Source of the DNA: Carallia brachiata | Lineage: Eukaryota > Streptophyta > Magnoliopsida > Malpighiales > Rhizophoraceae | Assembly: GCA_021464245.1 (NCBI GenBank) | Contig: JADCRB010000074.1 | Location: 1,942,208 to 2,006,207 of the forward strand | Direction: 5' to 3' | DNA: 64,000 nt | Shown here: one piece after another, positions 24,954 through 38,000 of the stretch | Numbering within the stretch: position 1 is the first letter of the stretch | How the letters are laid out: every line of letters starts with the position of its first letter | Notes under the pieces: model-generated | The model's input: the letters and a program-made list of their open reading frames with translations, nothing else | What the model was told of the DNA's origin: nothing | Databases searched by the model: none | Made by a program: the position numbers and the translations under genes

Positions 24954-25900
24954 TATCAATTCTGATAGTTACGTACTAATAATCTTGGGGGCCAACCGGC
25001 AAATGTTGAATTAACGGAAATGGTTGGTCCAAAAAAAGAAATGGTGGCAGCACTGCCACGACATCAACGCGTGGTAGCAAAGTGAATTTGAACAGGGTTT
25101 TAACAATATTTTTTTCCTTACAATAATTCAATTGAATAAAAGTCCGATTAATTTTTTACTCTTTAAGAATAATGTCCGTCCATTTTCATTCTCAAAATTC
25201 AAAAAATCGAGCTATATTATGTTATCAAAGATTAAAAAAACCAAAAATCCTGGAAATGTTTAGTATCTTTCACGGCATTTATTTGTATTCATGTAATATA
25301 AAATATTCTATATATTATAAAGTTATAATTTTTTAATAATACATTAATATTTATGATATTGGAGTTGTAAAAATATTTTATTTTCATTTTTAGAGTATTT
25401 GTAAGCTCTAATTTACCCTGCTGTTTTTGATATTAGTAATTTTTTCTTAGTAATTGCAAGAAAATTAATTGATAAGATCTGTTTTAATGTATGTTGTGTT
25501 GCCTGTTTCTCTTGGTAAAAGATCGCGAGAAAGGACAAGTGAAATGAGAAATATTACCATTGAGATAATAATTTAGATAATTATTTAACATATTTTTTAT
25601 TATATTAATTGAATTACAGTTTTTTCATTAGAATTATTTACTTAAAATTTGTGTTGAGAGTAATATTAAATTTTAAATTAATTAATATAATAATTACATA
25701 TTAAAAAAATGCATTTAAATTTATTAATATTTAAAAAAGAGTCTGTTTTTGGCAAAAGCTTTTTTTTTTTTTTTTTTCAGCAAACGTTTTTGGCAAAAGT
25801 TAAACAAAGTATCAAAATGATGAATGTCATGTCTAAGATAACTGACATGACTTAAAAAATCAAAAAACGAAAAAAAGAGAGAGAGAAGTATCCAAGTCCT
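24954..25900. other. Intergenic upstream of RZFP34, no gene seen
   Basis: AT-rich, ending in a 'gagagagagaag' run at about 25,876. No clear TATA box is visible for the downstream gene. Confidence 0.4.
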
Positions 25901-25999
25901 GATATGTAATTTAACGCGAATGGCGAGCCTGATATTTTATCATTAGCTTGCTGGCTTAGCGTTTCTTTTTATCCTCCTGCGTTCATCGCTATCCATGGG

Positions 26000-26366
26000 A
26001 TGTGGCTAGCCCGAGGAGGAGGAGCAGGAGGAGGAGGAGGAGGAGGCTGACTGCGCATCGTCGGTTCCATTTTACATTTCATCCTGAGCCTCAGTCTCTT
26101 TGGGGTTGGGGGAGCTCGATCACCGATCTCTTTATCCCCGCAAAAAAAAAAAAAAAAAAAAAACAAAAAAAAGCCTCTCCATTATCTGGGTCAGTTCCTC
26201 ACTTCTCTTTTATGTATTTTCTTCTCAATTTTTGTATCCTTGCTTTTCTTGTGCGCGTGTGGTATATATATATTTTGGAGGATTTGTGGTTGAAGTTGAG
26301 TTTAGTTTGGTCTTTGACTCCTCGGATTCGCACGTTACTTTCAGGGAAATTTTGAGGTTGAAAAGA
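26000..26366 (+). promoter_or_regulatory. Likely 5' leader of RZFP34 with GAG repeat and 5'-UTR intron
   Basis: A GAG-rich run (26,014-26,047) and a 20-base A-tract (from about 26,142) precede a possible leader intron. Its donor is 'ctgg|gtcagt' near 26,190 and its acceptor is 'actttcag|gg' at about 26,343, just upstream of the start codon. Short upstream ATG frames are present. The leader assignment is inferred from position and splice-like signals. Confidence 0.4.
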
Positions 26367-28591
26367 ATGGACAGCGGTACCGAGCCTAAGATGTTGGTTC
26401 GTCGTGACGAAGAGTTGTCGGAGGATATGGGATTTGGCAATTTTGGGTATGCTTCATGTTTCTTAAATTAATCGAATATAAGAGTTACCACTTTACAATT
26501 ACACAGATTAATTTCCAGTGTTCCTTTTTTTTTTTTTTTGGCGATTTAAATTCGATCTTGTTTCTCTGTTTTGCTGCTTAAGATGCTCGCACTATAGAAG
26601 AAGATGCAAGATTATTGCACCCTGTTGCGATGAGGTATTCGATTGCAGGCATTGTCACAACGAATTAAAGGTTTCCTCTTTGCCTCCCTTTTTAGAAAAA
26701 AAAAAAATCATTTCTCTTAAATATGTCTGCCCTTTTCATTTTTCCTTCTTACTTTAGAGTTTAACTTTATTTGGGATTCAAAGTTGACAGCTTTTTTTTT
26801 TTCTGGGTTCACAATAGAATTCTATGGAGGTCAATCCCAACGATCGACATGACCTTCCTCGTCACGAGTTGAAGAGGGTTAGCTCTCTTTTCTTCGATAG
26901 AACTGTTGGTTTTTTTTTTTTTCGCCCTCATTAAAAGCTTAGGGGTTTGGGTTCCATCATTAGGTACAGATATTATAAGTCTTGGATCGATAATGTTCGG
27001 CATCTTATCCCTTTTTTCTGTGTTGCTTTCCTGAGAATATTGTGCTTACCTGAACTTTTCTGCATCTTTGCTATCCCATGCCTGTCTTTTTGATTACGAG
27101 CGTTAATGCTACGGTTGTATTTCAGGTCATCTGCTCCTTGTGTCACACTGAACAAGATGTGAGGAGCCTTCTCTGCAAACTGATGATAATGCAAATAACA
27201 ACTTGAATATATATCACGAGATTTTTATGCTATTTTTCTTGAAATTGCCAGGTTCAACAGCACTGCATCCACTGTGGGGTTTGCATGGGGAAGTACTTTT
27301 GCTCCAAATGCAAATTTTTTGATGATGATGTGAGTCTCTGTATTAAATTCTTCTGGTTGAGCTTTAATGCTCTTTTTGTTCTTAGATGGTTTTGATCCTT
27401 TTTTGTTAGATTTCAAAACAGCAGTATCATTGCAACGAATGCGGCATCTGCAGGTATTTTCCTTGCACAACTACTCGTTCTTTCCCTCTTTTTTTTGCCC
27501 CCCCTCATGAGCACACTGGACTCCAGATATTTATCTGTTTGCATATGCGAGTAACTTGTATTGAATTTTGTATTGCAGAGTTGGAGGAGAGGAGAATTTT
27601 TTCCATTGCACTAAGTGCGGTAAGATTAATATTACTAGTAGCACATTTAGTACTTGAGAGACTCCTCCTTTGGTGCTTACTTCATCAAGTCATAATTTTC
27701 AGAGATCCTTTGTTCTATTTTAGGCTGAAATTAGTTTGGTAAGGAACCATTGTTGAGCTGGCTGAGCATTTTCACTGAGCATTTTCTATTTTTAGGATGT
27801 TGCTATTCAATATCAATGAAGGATTCACACAATTGCGTTGAACGGGTGATGCACTGTAATTGTCCAGTTTGCTTTGAGGTAAAATGAAGAGCTGAAAGAG
27901 CAGTTGATCAACATAAATTCTTGTTCATTCTCAAAATGATGTGACAACTTGTATTGCACTTTGTTGGTACAGTTTCTCTTTGATACAACCGAAGATATCA
28001 CTGTCTTGCCTTGTGGACATACGATACATTTGGATTGTGTAAAAAAGATGGAGCAGCATTTCCAGTAAGTTATTTTGAACAGTGATATCATTTTCTGTAT
28101 AATAAACCTCAAAATACTGGACACCTGGTATTGACATTTGTAATGCACTTGCAGGTATGCATGCCCAGTTTGCTCAAAATCATATTGTGATATGTCTCGT
28201 GTGTGGGAAAGGCTTGATAGAGAGGTATACCTGATACTGTCTGGTGCACTTTTGTGTGAAATGCATTGCCATGTACCTGTAGACATATTCTTACCATGAT
28301 ATGCTCTGCCCAAAATATAGGTTGCTTCAACACCCATGCCTCAAATGTACCAAAATAAGATGGTAAGGAATCGATTCAGCTGTCAATGTTCTGCAACATT
28401 AATTTTACATATATTAATAAAATCTCTTTATAATGATTGCTTAGGTCTGGATTCTCTGTAATGACTGTGGGGAAACATCGGAAGTCAATTTCCATATTGT
28501 AGCACACAAGTGCTCGAAATGTAGCTCATACAACACAAGGCAGATGCGAGGAGGGCCTACCTCATGCTCATCCAGAATTGGGGGATGGTGA
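26367..28591 (+). CDS. RZFP34: CHY/CTCHY/RING-H2 zinc-finger E3 ubiquitin ligase (RZFP34/CHYR1-like), 12 exons
   Basis: Twelve exons join in frame: 26,367-26,446; 26,583-26,670; 26,818-26,877; 27,126-27,158; 27,252-27,329; 27,410-27,453; 27,579-27,619; 27,796-27,878; 27,973-28,064; 28,155-28,224; 28,321-28,362; 28,445-28,591. All use GT-AG. The protein has 285 residues. The CHY zinc finger starts at '[10 protein letters not shown]' (residues 28-37) and is followed by the CTCHY finger (about 79-145). The RING-H2 is intact: Cys164, Cys167, Cys183, His185, His188, Cys191, Cys203, Cys206. A C-terminal zinc ribbon has Cys242/245/260/263. The closest family member I recognise is Arabidopsis RZFP34/CHYR1, an E3 ligase tied to ABA, stomatal and drought responses. 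The related MIEL1 lacks the '[15 protein letters not shown]' style of wording. The frame stays open upstream of the chosen ATG, so a longer N terminus cannot be excluded; the family favours this start. A distant AATAAA at 29,259 is a possible poly(A) signal. Confidence 0.93.
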
Positions 28592-29490
28592 GATGACTTG
28601 ACTAGCTTCTGGTTAGAAGTTACAGATTTAAGGTTTATCTGAAAATGTTGTAAGATGAGGAGATCCAAGATATGCCAAGATGGAGTGCTGGTCTTCGTTA
28701 TTCACCTGTAGTAGGCTCTGAGCCATTTATTTTAATTCTCGTAGTTTAGTTCAATGTTCGAGTAAACTGTGAAGATGTCATTGGATGTAACAAGCAATGC
28801 TTTTCTCCCAAAATAAGTTTGGAAACACCTGCAAGGGACCTGCTTAACTACAATGGCTTCATCTCACTTCTTCAGAGGTAGCTGAGAATCATGGCTTCCT
28901 TTAAAGTTGGAACTCTGAATAATCAATGATGATCACTTAAGCATTCAAAATTTCTCGCATTGAGGATGTGAAAGAGTATGAGGATAAGCATTAATTTACT
29001 TGCATCTTGCACGACGTGCCAAAGTGCATCAGCTTGGCCTCTTGACACAGTTGTTGTCTGGTGCAATTCAGGTTTGCGTAAGCACATTTGTTTTAGCCAG
29101 GAAGTCAAAACAAAGTATGAAGGATCTATAGCTTCTGTGTTTCTTCGGAAAGCACTAGTTTTTACCCTTTTGTTTTTGGAGTACTGTTATGCGGACAAGG
29201 AAAAAGAGGAGCCAGAACAGACGGAGAAATTTTTTGTAACCGGCTTGTTTATTTGTTTAATAAAGCGTTTAATTTTTGCAATGAAAAAATATATAAAAAA
29301 TTATTTTTAAATTTTGTTGTAATAATTTAATATTTTATTATATAAATAAACTGATTAGTTATACAAACAAATTTTTTTTTTATTTTTTGTTCATTAAATT
29401 TTATTCACCTATATTTTCTATTATTTTTGGACCAAACAACACCTTCAGTGCAAGGAGCAATAGTGAGTGAACACGTGTACCTGTAACATT
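28592..29490. other. RZFP34 3' region, no further gene
   Basis: About 680 bases of moderately AT-rich sequence reach the AATAAA at 29,259-29,264 and may be 3' UTR in part. The 110-codon plus-strand frame at 28,978-29,310 shows no domain and merges into low-complexity sequence. Confidence 0.4.
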
Positions 29491-29492
29491 TG

Positions 29493-31672
29493 GTCTCGCT
29501 GGGATCAACCAGTGCCGTATTTCTCTCCAACTGTTCCCAAGTCGTGGGATGACTGTCGCCGTGAACCATAAAAATTAGCGGAATTTTGTACAATGATATA
29601 AATGTAAATATTCCTGCCAGACTCTAGTGGATAATCAGTTTTTTGTTATCTTGGAGAGAAAGCATCAGGAAGATAACCAATCCTGCAAAGGACTGCAATT
29701 ATGATAATTTTGTTCTTAACGTTTCAGTCTAGGCTTTCCTGCGCCATACGAAGTGCCATGTCATACCGATGAAGTCAACAATATTAACGATCGAAATTAA
29801 TCGTTTGTCTTGTAGTACTTCATTTCTATTTTAGATTTTTGTATTTATCTTTTTTTTTTTTGGAGAACAAGAGGGAAAGAGCAGCCTCCTGCTTAAGGAT
29901 TGTATGATGAGAAGGAGAAAGTATTGATGCCATTGATCCGCATTGAACCTGCGTTACAATTCTCCCATTGAACCTGCAATCAGTAATAAAACACATCAGT
30001 TGCATGATATAAACATAACACACCTATGATTTTTACATGCATATCAATAATTAAATACGTTGAAAGTTGTGCCTTGGTCCAACGCTAAAGTACCTCCATT
30101 TAGACGTGGAGGCCTTGCCAAAACCAGTTTGTTGTGAATTTGAGGGTAAGGATCTTCCTCAGCACCTATAGTGTAGGAGTCTCTAGAAAGTGGAAACTAA
30201 TTAGAAAAGTGGTTTGTGAAATAAACAGCAACAGAGCAAAAATAGCCGCAACCTCACCAAGAAAAATGGCCAAAACTAAGCTCAATAAATCCAATCTTGG
30301 AAAAGGGCCACATAGAGTTCCAAACTGGAACCTTAGTGCAGAGAGATCCCTCAGCAAAAGAAAGCCATATTGCCGGAAATAAAGAGTTTGATAACATGGA
30401 ATAACAGGAATGGATATAAAAGGTTCAAAATAAAAAGCTTGTGCGGGCATGAGAAAGGGACATAGAACTAACTGCCCACTTCCATTAGAAGTTCAAAAGG
30501 ACTTCATTTCTTCGTGAATACGCTCAATCCTTATAAGAGGATAAGCACAATTACCTGAATAACCTCAAAATCGGTAATTGAGCTTCCATTAGAAGTTCAA
30601 AAGGACGTCATTTTCTCGCTGGGAATGGGATCAACCATTCCCATATTTCTCTCCAACTGTTCGCGAGTCGTGGGAATTCCGTCACCAAGAACCTTTAAAA
30701 TTAGTGGAATTTAGTACAATGATATAAATGTTAATATTCCTGCCAGACAATGATTCTAGTGGAAAATCAGTTTTTTTGTTACCTTGAAGAGAAAAGCATC
30801 AGGAAGATAACCAATCGTGCAAAGCAATTATGACAATTTTGTGCTTCACGTTTCAGTCTAGGCTTTCGGGCACCGTGTAAAGCTCCATGTCATACCTATC
30901 AAGTCAACAATATTAACGATCGAAATTAAATGTTTCTATTTTAGATTTTTGTATTTATCTATGTTTTTTGGAGAGCAAGAGCGAAAGAGCAACCTCCTGC
31001 AATGGATTGAATGCTCAAAGGGAGGGGGTGCGCCAATGGCATTGTAGGAGAAAGTATTTGCTGCCGTTGATTCGCATTCAACATGCGTTAATTCTCTCAT
31101 TGAACCTGCAATCAGTAATAAAACACATCAGTTACATGATATAAACAAAATATACCTATGATTTTTACTTGCATAATAATCAATAATTAGACATGTTGAA
31201 AGTTGAGCCTTGGTCCAACATTAAAGTAACTCCATTTTGACATGGAGGCCTTGCCAAATCAGTCTCTTTGTGAGATTGAGGGTAAGGATCTTCCCCAGAA
31301 CCTATAATGTGGGAGTCTTTGGAAAGTGGAAACTAATTAGAAAAGTGGTTTGCAAAATAAACAGCAACAGGGCAAAAATAGCCTCAACCTCACCAAGAAA
31401 AATGACCAAAACTAGGCTCAATCAAACCAATCTAGGAAGAGGGCGGCATAGAGTTCCAAACTGGAACCTTAGTGTAGAGTGGAAACTAATCAGCAAAAGA
31501 AAGCCATATTGCCGGGAATAAAGGGTTTGATAACATGGAATAACAGGAATGGGTAATAAAAGGGGCATGAGAAAGGTGCACAGAACTAACTAAATAAGAA
31601 GCTTGGTGAGGGCATGAGAAAGGGGAATAGAACTAACTGCCCACTTCCATTAGAAGCTCAAAAGGACTTCAG
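29493..31672. repeat. 1.1-kb tandem duplication (two units)
   Basis: Unit A (about 29,493-30,612) and unit B (about 30,613-31,672) align along their whole length with scattered substitutions and small indels. Shared landmarks are 'ctcgctggga', 'acaatgatataaatgt', 'aagcatcaggaagataacc', 'acctgcaatcagtaataaa', and a homologous open frame in each (30,134-30,382 and 31,237-31,521, plus strand). The word 'cttccattagaag' with 'ttcaaaaggac' sits at the end of each unit and again at 30,583-30,612, marking the junction. The parallel frames carry no known motif, so I do not call them genes. Confidence 0.8.
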
Positions 31673-31779
31673 TTTTTCCTATAGTAAACCTTGAAATCTC
31701 ATCACAGTCCCTTTCACTCAGAAGCACCAAGAATTTGCTATTATGAAACTATCACCACTCCTTTCCCAGTTATGTTTGG

Positions 31780-32035
31780 AGCTGAATTCTGAGGCTGAGT
31801 AAAATCTTCAGCATCGGCAGGCCTCCAAAGTTGACTTACCTTGTCCTTCTCAAGGTAAGCCAAACCCAGATCAACACAAGCTGGGAATTCATTCTTACAT
31901 TAAAGCTGATCGTTGGCTGACCCGCACCAGTACCGGTTGCACTTCTTGACAGCAGTTCATAAAATTCTAAGTCCTTCACAACATCTTCCTCCCCAATAAG
32001 CATGACTCTTGTTTCGTCCCAGCAATCTGTACCTT
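31780..32035 (-). pseudogene. Exon-like remnant of an unidentified gene
   Basis: On the minus strand a frame reads 'TDCWDETRVMLIGEEDVV' followed by 'KDLEFYELLSRSATGTGAGQ', ending at a good donor (aat|gtaagaatg). After it comes 'CVDLGLAYLEKDK' with another good donor (aag|gtaagtc). The two pieces are only about 20 bases apart, too close for a functional intron, so an intron was probably lost or deleted. Composition is protein-like. I cannot match it to a family. It does not align with the GlnRS sequence next to it. Confidence 0.4.
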
Positions 32036-32179
32036 ATAAAAAGCAAGATGCATCTAGATCCGTAATTGAACCTCATGCCAAATTGGTAGTGCCTACCTGC
32101 AAAGACAAACACAATAAGATCCAATGTGAAATAAACCAGTTAAAAAGAAGGAACATCACACAAGATGCACACATTTAGT

Positions 32180-34054
32180 GGCTGCAGCATTACCATGGTG
32201 TGAGAGCAGTTTTGTCCAGTTCTGATGTGATATTTGGGACAATCCAAAAGTGTCAGACTACAATCACTGCAGAACAATGCATGACATACATTCATTAACC
32301 AAGGTACAATAAAGAAAATCAGGTGATTGTCTGTCTATTCTCAAAATACAAAAATTAAACCTTCAAGTGATTCCAGTTCCTAGGACAAAAGTATTTGTTG
32401 CAGTTGGAGTTACACCTCTGTGCCTTAAACCAACCATTGTCATAAGCTGGGAATCATTCCAAATGTTAACTTACTCGTTTCTCACCAAGAAATTTAACTG
32501 CATAGCATAATGTACTCAAAAATGTTTAAATTTATCTCGAAATAGCTTAATAAAATCAAACTTTCAAAGCTTTTGACACACTGCTACAGAATGTTTGCTG
32601 ACCTTATGTTTTGACATCACATAGTTTGTGATGTTCAGCTTTGAGTATTCTGACATAGGCCCGACAGAGGCTGGATGCATGCATCAACCAGTAGTAAGCT
32701 GAGAGCTGTGTCTCAAACTCCGTTGTCCACAATGCACTTCATATAATCACGATTTAATAAAAATTGAAATGGCATTCTGAATAATCACAGTTCAATAAAA
32801 ATTGAAATGACATTCCAAATAACTAGATAACTACTAAACACAATAAATCAGAACGTCCAGAAGCCAATGGGTAAAAGCACCCTTTCTAGCAATCTAACAG
32901 TCCTTGAGCAATGCTGAGCTGGCAAAATTAAATTTGCACGTCTCGAAAAACCTTAGTATGCAAATTTTGATGTGTGCCTAAATTCCCTTCATAAGCAAAA
33001 ATTAGACAATGAAACCATTAGGATAGACAAACCAATCAGAATAATAAGGCTTACAATACCTCTTTAAGTACACCTTATTCGAAGAAAGTCAATATAATTT
33101 TATGATATCAGCCTTGCAACATGCCCCATGTCACCATGACACCATCATATCATACAGTAAGCTCAGACTGGCAATGATACATTCATTTTGGCTTCCTGAA
33201 TTGGCTTCCTTTTTTCCATCTGTTCTTCACAAAACTTACAAATATCGAAAATTCGTCTACAACAAATCTCTAGGAAGGGTAACAAAGCCACAAGGGTGCA
33301 TCATACGAAAAGAAAAAGAAAAAAAATTGGAATTGATATGTCACCAAAATAGCAATCAATTACCTTGAAATTCTCCTCAGGGTTTGGAAATATCAAGAAT
33401 GAATTAACGCCTTCTCCAGATGGTTGCACAGGCTTATCATCAACTTTTTGAACCTAGAAAAGCACATTATGGATGAAAAAAAGGGCAGAAGAAATTAACT
33501 TGTATGCTAGCAAAGGTGAAGGTGATAAATAGAAACCATGCAAATGTATATATTTGTTATGCAACCAAGCAAAATGTTAAATGTTCCTGACCTTGACTCT
33601 GGCAGGTTTTTCCTTTTTCTGTTTCAGGGGCTTCTCATTATCTTCTGCCGTCCTTTCACCAGGTAATTAATAGATTTTTGTGTCTTTTTGTTGCTACCAA
33701 ACAGGAGAATAGATAGCACATATGAATCAAAGAAATAACATTCTCACATGTTCCGATTGCTGATAATTTAATTTTTGGCGAGTTGAAGTTTCATCTTGGC
33801 AATCTTTGGATCAGTCAATGGAAGCCTTTTGCAAACATGTCCAAATAGATCACCGACTGGCAACAACATCATACAATGTCAAATTAATGGATTACAATAA
33901 TTACGAGGCATCAAGCATGGAAGCAAGAATTAAAAACATATAAACTCCGGCAAACATGCACTCAAAAGATTACACAGTGAACTATGCACAGAAGTGTCAA
34001 AGTGACTTTCAGTCAGAAAATAATGATGCAGTGTGAATCGGGGAAAATAATCAG

Positions 34055-34085
<31 letters not shown>

Positions 34086-35011
34086 CAAGGGCATGGGCAG
34101 TCACGCACAATGGACATACACCCCCCTTCCAACCCCCATGCCCATACCCATCCACATAAATGAGAGAGAGTTCTCATGTATGAAAGAGTTTCTCTGACAA
34201 ATGAAGTTGAATTTTGGATCGCGGCATCAGAAATACAACCTCCAACTCTCATCTCTCTGCAAGTTAGTGCATATGAATAACCCACTTTGAGATAGATCAC
34301 AGTGATGCTAAAATGGCTAAAGAATGGTTAAGGAAACTATTTTCCTCTATTATTTAACAACAATGAATGATAGACCAACTTAAAGCATTTAGTGATGAAA
34401 TAAATAATGAAATTTATCGGGTACAGCATTTCAGGCATTTGAGAAGAAAATGAACCCAGGCAAAGTGGGCTTGTGCACAAGGGCAGTTCGTGGCAACCTG
34501 TGAAACCATAGACCAACATAATTAAAATGCATTCTCAAAATCGGCCAACCAAAAATTAGAATGGGTCCACGTAATTATTCTTCGTACCTTGTAATATTGC
34601 CGCGACACAAAAAGCACACGGCAAAAATGGATTCACAAATTATTGTAGTAGAGGAGGTTTCCACCCCAACCTTACAAAAATAAACTGCTTTTTGTCAGCA
34701 ACCAAGTAGAGATAAATTTTCATCAATGTTTGGAGAAAGAAAAAATTTAAGTAGAAAAGGCTTAAAATATCTTAAAGTCTTGTGAATGAAAAAAATGTTG
34801 TTAATAGAACTACCCCTAATATGATCAGATAATATTTAAATCGGATTAATTAGAAATTCAAAAAAATATTTCAAATATCGAAGGAAGACCTATAAAAAAA
34901 TAAAATATCTTACTTTTTAGCGATGGTGTTTCGCACAGATCTCTCGTCCAGACCGATACTCTGAAACAGCTCTAATGGCGACCCTCCTCACGCCCCCATC
35001 TTCACAAACAT
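32180..35011 (-). pseudogene. Glutaminyl-tRNA synthetase pseudogene, introns retained
   Basis: Fragments of cytosolic plant GlnRS occur in correct order on the minus strand. They are: 'SPLELFQSIGLDERSVRNTI' (about 34,977-34,918); 'VGDLFGHVCKRLPLTDPKIA' (about 33,855-33,790); 'TAEDNEKPLKQKKEKPARVK' (about 33,655-33,595); 'NSFLIFPNPEENFK' ending at a good donor (about 33,410-33,365); 'HCIVDN' and 'FETQLSAYYWLMHA' (about 32,740-32,670); 'EYSKLNITNYVMSKHK', the KMSKS-type motif (about 32,655-32,605); 'TMVGLRHRGVTPTATNTFV' (about 32,445-32,385); and 'HTMVMLQPLNV' after a frameshift (about 32,235-32,190). Defects seen: TGA at codon 8 (34,990-34,988), TGA replacing the Arg after 'GTGIT', at least two frameshifts, and no trace of the HIGH-motif region between 33,365 and 32,740. 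Intron borders survive, so this is a duplicated, not processed, copy. It cannot make an active enzyme. Confidence 0.85.
32743..32818. repeat. Two-copy 38-bp tandem duplication
   Basis: Two adjacent units begin 'ataatcac' and share 'aataaaaattgaaatg' and 'cattc' (32,743-32,780 and 32,781-32,818). They lie inside the GlnRS pseudogene, interrupting its exon/intron layout. Confidence 0.75.
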
Positions 35012-38000
35012 TGTAAAATCTAGAAAGTAGGATGAAATGCTCTCTTGTATAGCCTTTCAATGTGTTTTGGCTTTAAGGATGAAATGCTCTATTTAATAGG
35101 GGCCTCGGCATACAAAGACTTTCGCTTGACTGTGTTAGTCCCTACAAGGGGCTCTATCATTCCCAACCAAGTGCTTTGACATGCCACTGTCTTTTGAATT
35201 AAACTAAAGCTCCAGCACAGCATAATATCCATAGCCCAGCACCAATATTGGGGGTTATAAGTTGAGATCCAACCGTCAACCACCCAGCTGCTTTGTACTG
35301 AGGCCATCTATCACATAAAGAGGGTATCACGCAACCCAGCCCACTTAATTAGTTTAGCATGGCGAGAGTTGCTATTCCTTGCTGACCTGATAGCCAAATC
35401 CCAAAATAAATAACGATTGGGATAGATGAGATCAATCCGGTTTTGGCGCTAGATTATTGACTGCTGTTATCTCATAACAGGCCTATAGAGAGATCAATCT
35501 CCAACTATATGGACTCCTAGAACAAGTAATAACCAAAAAATCACCTATAATGGCCCCATATTCAAACTTGTGTCCTGGGTTGCAGTCATCAGTCATCTGA
35601 TGCAATTCCACCAAGAAACAGTTTTGTGTTGTCTGTCCAGCCAAACCCTGAGTTGGCCTGCTGCTGCATTTAATTTCTACCCTTAAACCTGGTGACCAAG
35701 TAGTAAAAGTTACTACCAGATTATGGCATTCAATCCAAGCGACAGATGAGAAATTAAAGAGATTTTTTGAAATAAGAAAGATGGAAGTAGAGAACTGATA
35801 GGATAAAAATAGCCACTTGCTGTAAAACTGGAGAGAGGGGAGCAATTGACTACAAAATAGAAACAGTAGTCTGTCCGTGCATATTGGAGTTCTTGCATGA
35901 AATCCTCACACACGAACCTGTAAAAAAATTTATGGTACAAAAACACACTATATTAAGCATAAAGGCAAAGCTAATGATGGGATGGGAGATACCTGCGACC
36001 AGACTTGGAGTTTAAAAGGCACATTGACTGCATTCCCAGCATAGAAGAGTTTGGATGTTTTATGTATGTCAATATGTTTCTTTTTTAGGCCAACGTGAAT
36101 ATAATTTCTGTCAAGCAATTCTCAATTAATACTCAACTTTGAATCATACTTTGTAATTTCCTTAGTCAAAAACCTTGTAAGAATAGTCAGAACCCTTACA
36201 TGTTTGGAAATGGAATGCGACTGTCTGAGACAACCAATTATCCACAAGCAAAAGTCAGCTCAACGAAAAAGCCATAAAACTGTTAAATAAACAGAGTTGT
36301 CTTCTACCTTCCAATGGTGTCACAGCTATGCCCTCGGATGAGGAGTCTCTGACTGTATATCAAGTGCCACTTCAATTGCCTTAAGTTAAAACAAGATTAA
36401 TACAAGCATAAACAGTGAGCACAAAATCTCACAAATTTTCTGGTAAAACATTTGTGCCACAACCTGGTTTGGCAGATAAACACTGCTATGAATTATTAGC
36501 TTTAAGAAGCTTCCTTGAGAAATAATCAGCACAAAAGCTTCTAATCTAAAAAAAAAAAGAAAAAAAAAGCAAATAAAAGTTTCAAATAATGTGAAAAGGA
36601 TACAATTTAAATTATCAGCAATATAGCAACAAAGTTACAATTTAATAAAGATATTACGTGCAGATAAAAAAATTTAAAAGATATTATTGGCCGAAAAGAT
36701 TGCTCAAAAGAGAAGTAATACTGAAGTTCATGCTTTGCTAATAAGGTATTTACCTATACCAGATATTATTGCCCCAAACAAATCAACAAGACTCTAAACT
36801 ACAGAATCATGCAAGTACAAAACTTTTAACCTTGGCATTTCATCCAATGGATTGAGGCAATCAACTGCACATAGTTGCACAAATTCTATGATTGCAATCA
36901 TTTAACAATAAATGAAAAAGGTAAGCAACACAGTGATAAACAAACTAATTCATTTTATGTTAAGTACTTGACCAATTAGCTCACAATGCAAAATATCTTC
37001 TTCAGCATCCACATATTAGCATCATGAGCTATGACTTCTGTGCAGCTGCATATCATGGAAGTATCAAATTTATGTTTAAATAAAGCAAACAATTGACGAA
37101 GAATCTAAAGTTTCTTTTTAGTTTGAATTCTTGGCTTTCCTTTTTATCTATGGTTGATAAAGTGTTCCAAGACATGCTGAACTTCAGTCAGAATAAGAAT
37201 GGCTCATTCAAGATCCACTTCCATTGCTTCTCTAATGACTGGGTTAGGTATATTGCAGTGTGGACAGAAGAACAACAGTGCATCATCTACCATGTACTAT
37301 GGACTGCCTGAAATGTTTGAGATAGAAAGAAAAGAGAGGGGGGGGGGGGGAAGGGAGGAATTAAAACTCTCTAGAGCAATGAATCAGAAAAAACCACTTG
37401 AGACAACGTTTAAATATATTGTAAAAAGCATGACAAATACCTTTAGCAACTTGGCTGAGTTCCATAAGAACCTCAAATATCATAAACCTTATGACAACTT
37501 TGAATTGGTGGATGACATTTGACATGGCGCAAATTTCCCCTACAGAAACATTAAATTTAAATGGCGATGATATTATACAATTAAAGTAATTGCATTTACT
37601 TAGACGAATAAGTCACTTGCCTAACTTGTAAGCATCCTTTTTCTCGGTCCTTCAAAAGTTCATTACAGAGAATTTCACGTAGAAAAATAACAAAAAGTAA
37701 AAAAAAAAAAAAAAAAGGAGAACAAGAAAGCCAAAAAAAAAAAAAAAAGATTGAAAGGCACCATTTTCCATCTTTTCCATCTACATAAGCATTTGGGTAA
37801 TACTGTCTCCATGAAACCTAAAAAGCACAAAAGAGGAGATCATTAAGGCCAGCTTTCCAAAAATTCAATTAATTTACAAGAAATTCATTTACCTTTCTCA
37901 ATCTTACAGGGGTGGTTTGACTGGTTTCATTACCTTTAATGTGAAAGAAATATAAACTGCCCCCCCAATGTTGCCAAAAGACAGTGGTATATGAAGAAAT

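Noticed and set aside
27825..28337. 170-codon minus-strand frame over RZFP34
   Set aside because: Spans plus-strand exons and introns of RZFP34. No domain of its own.
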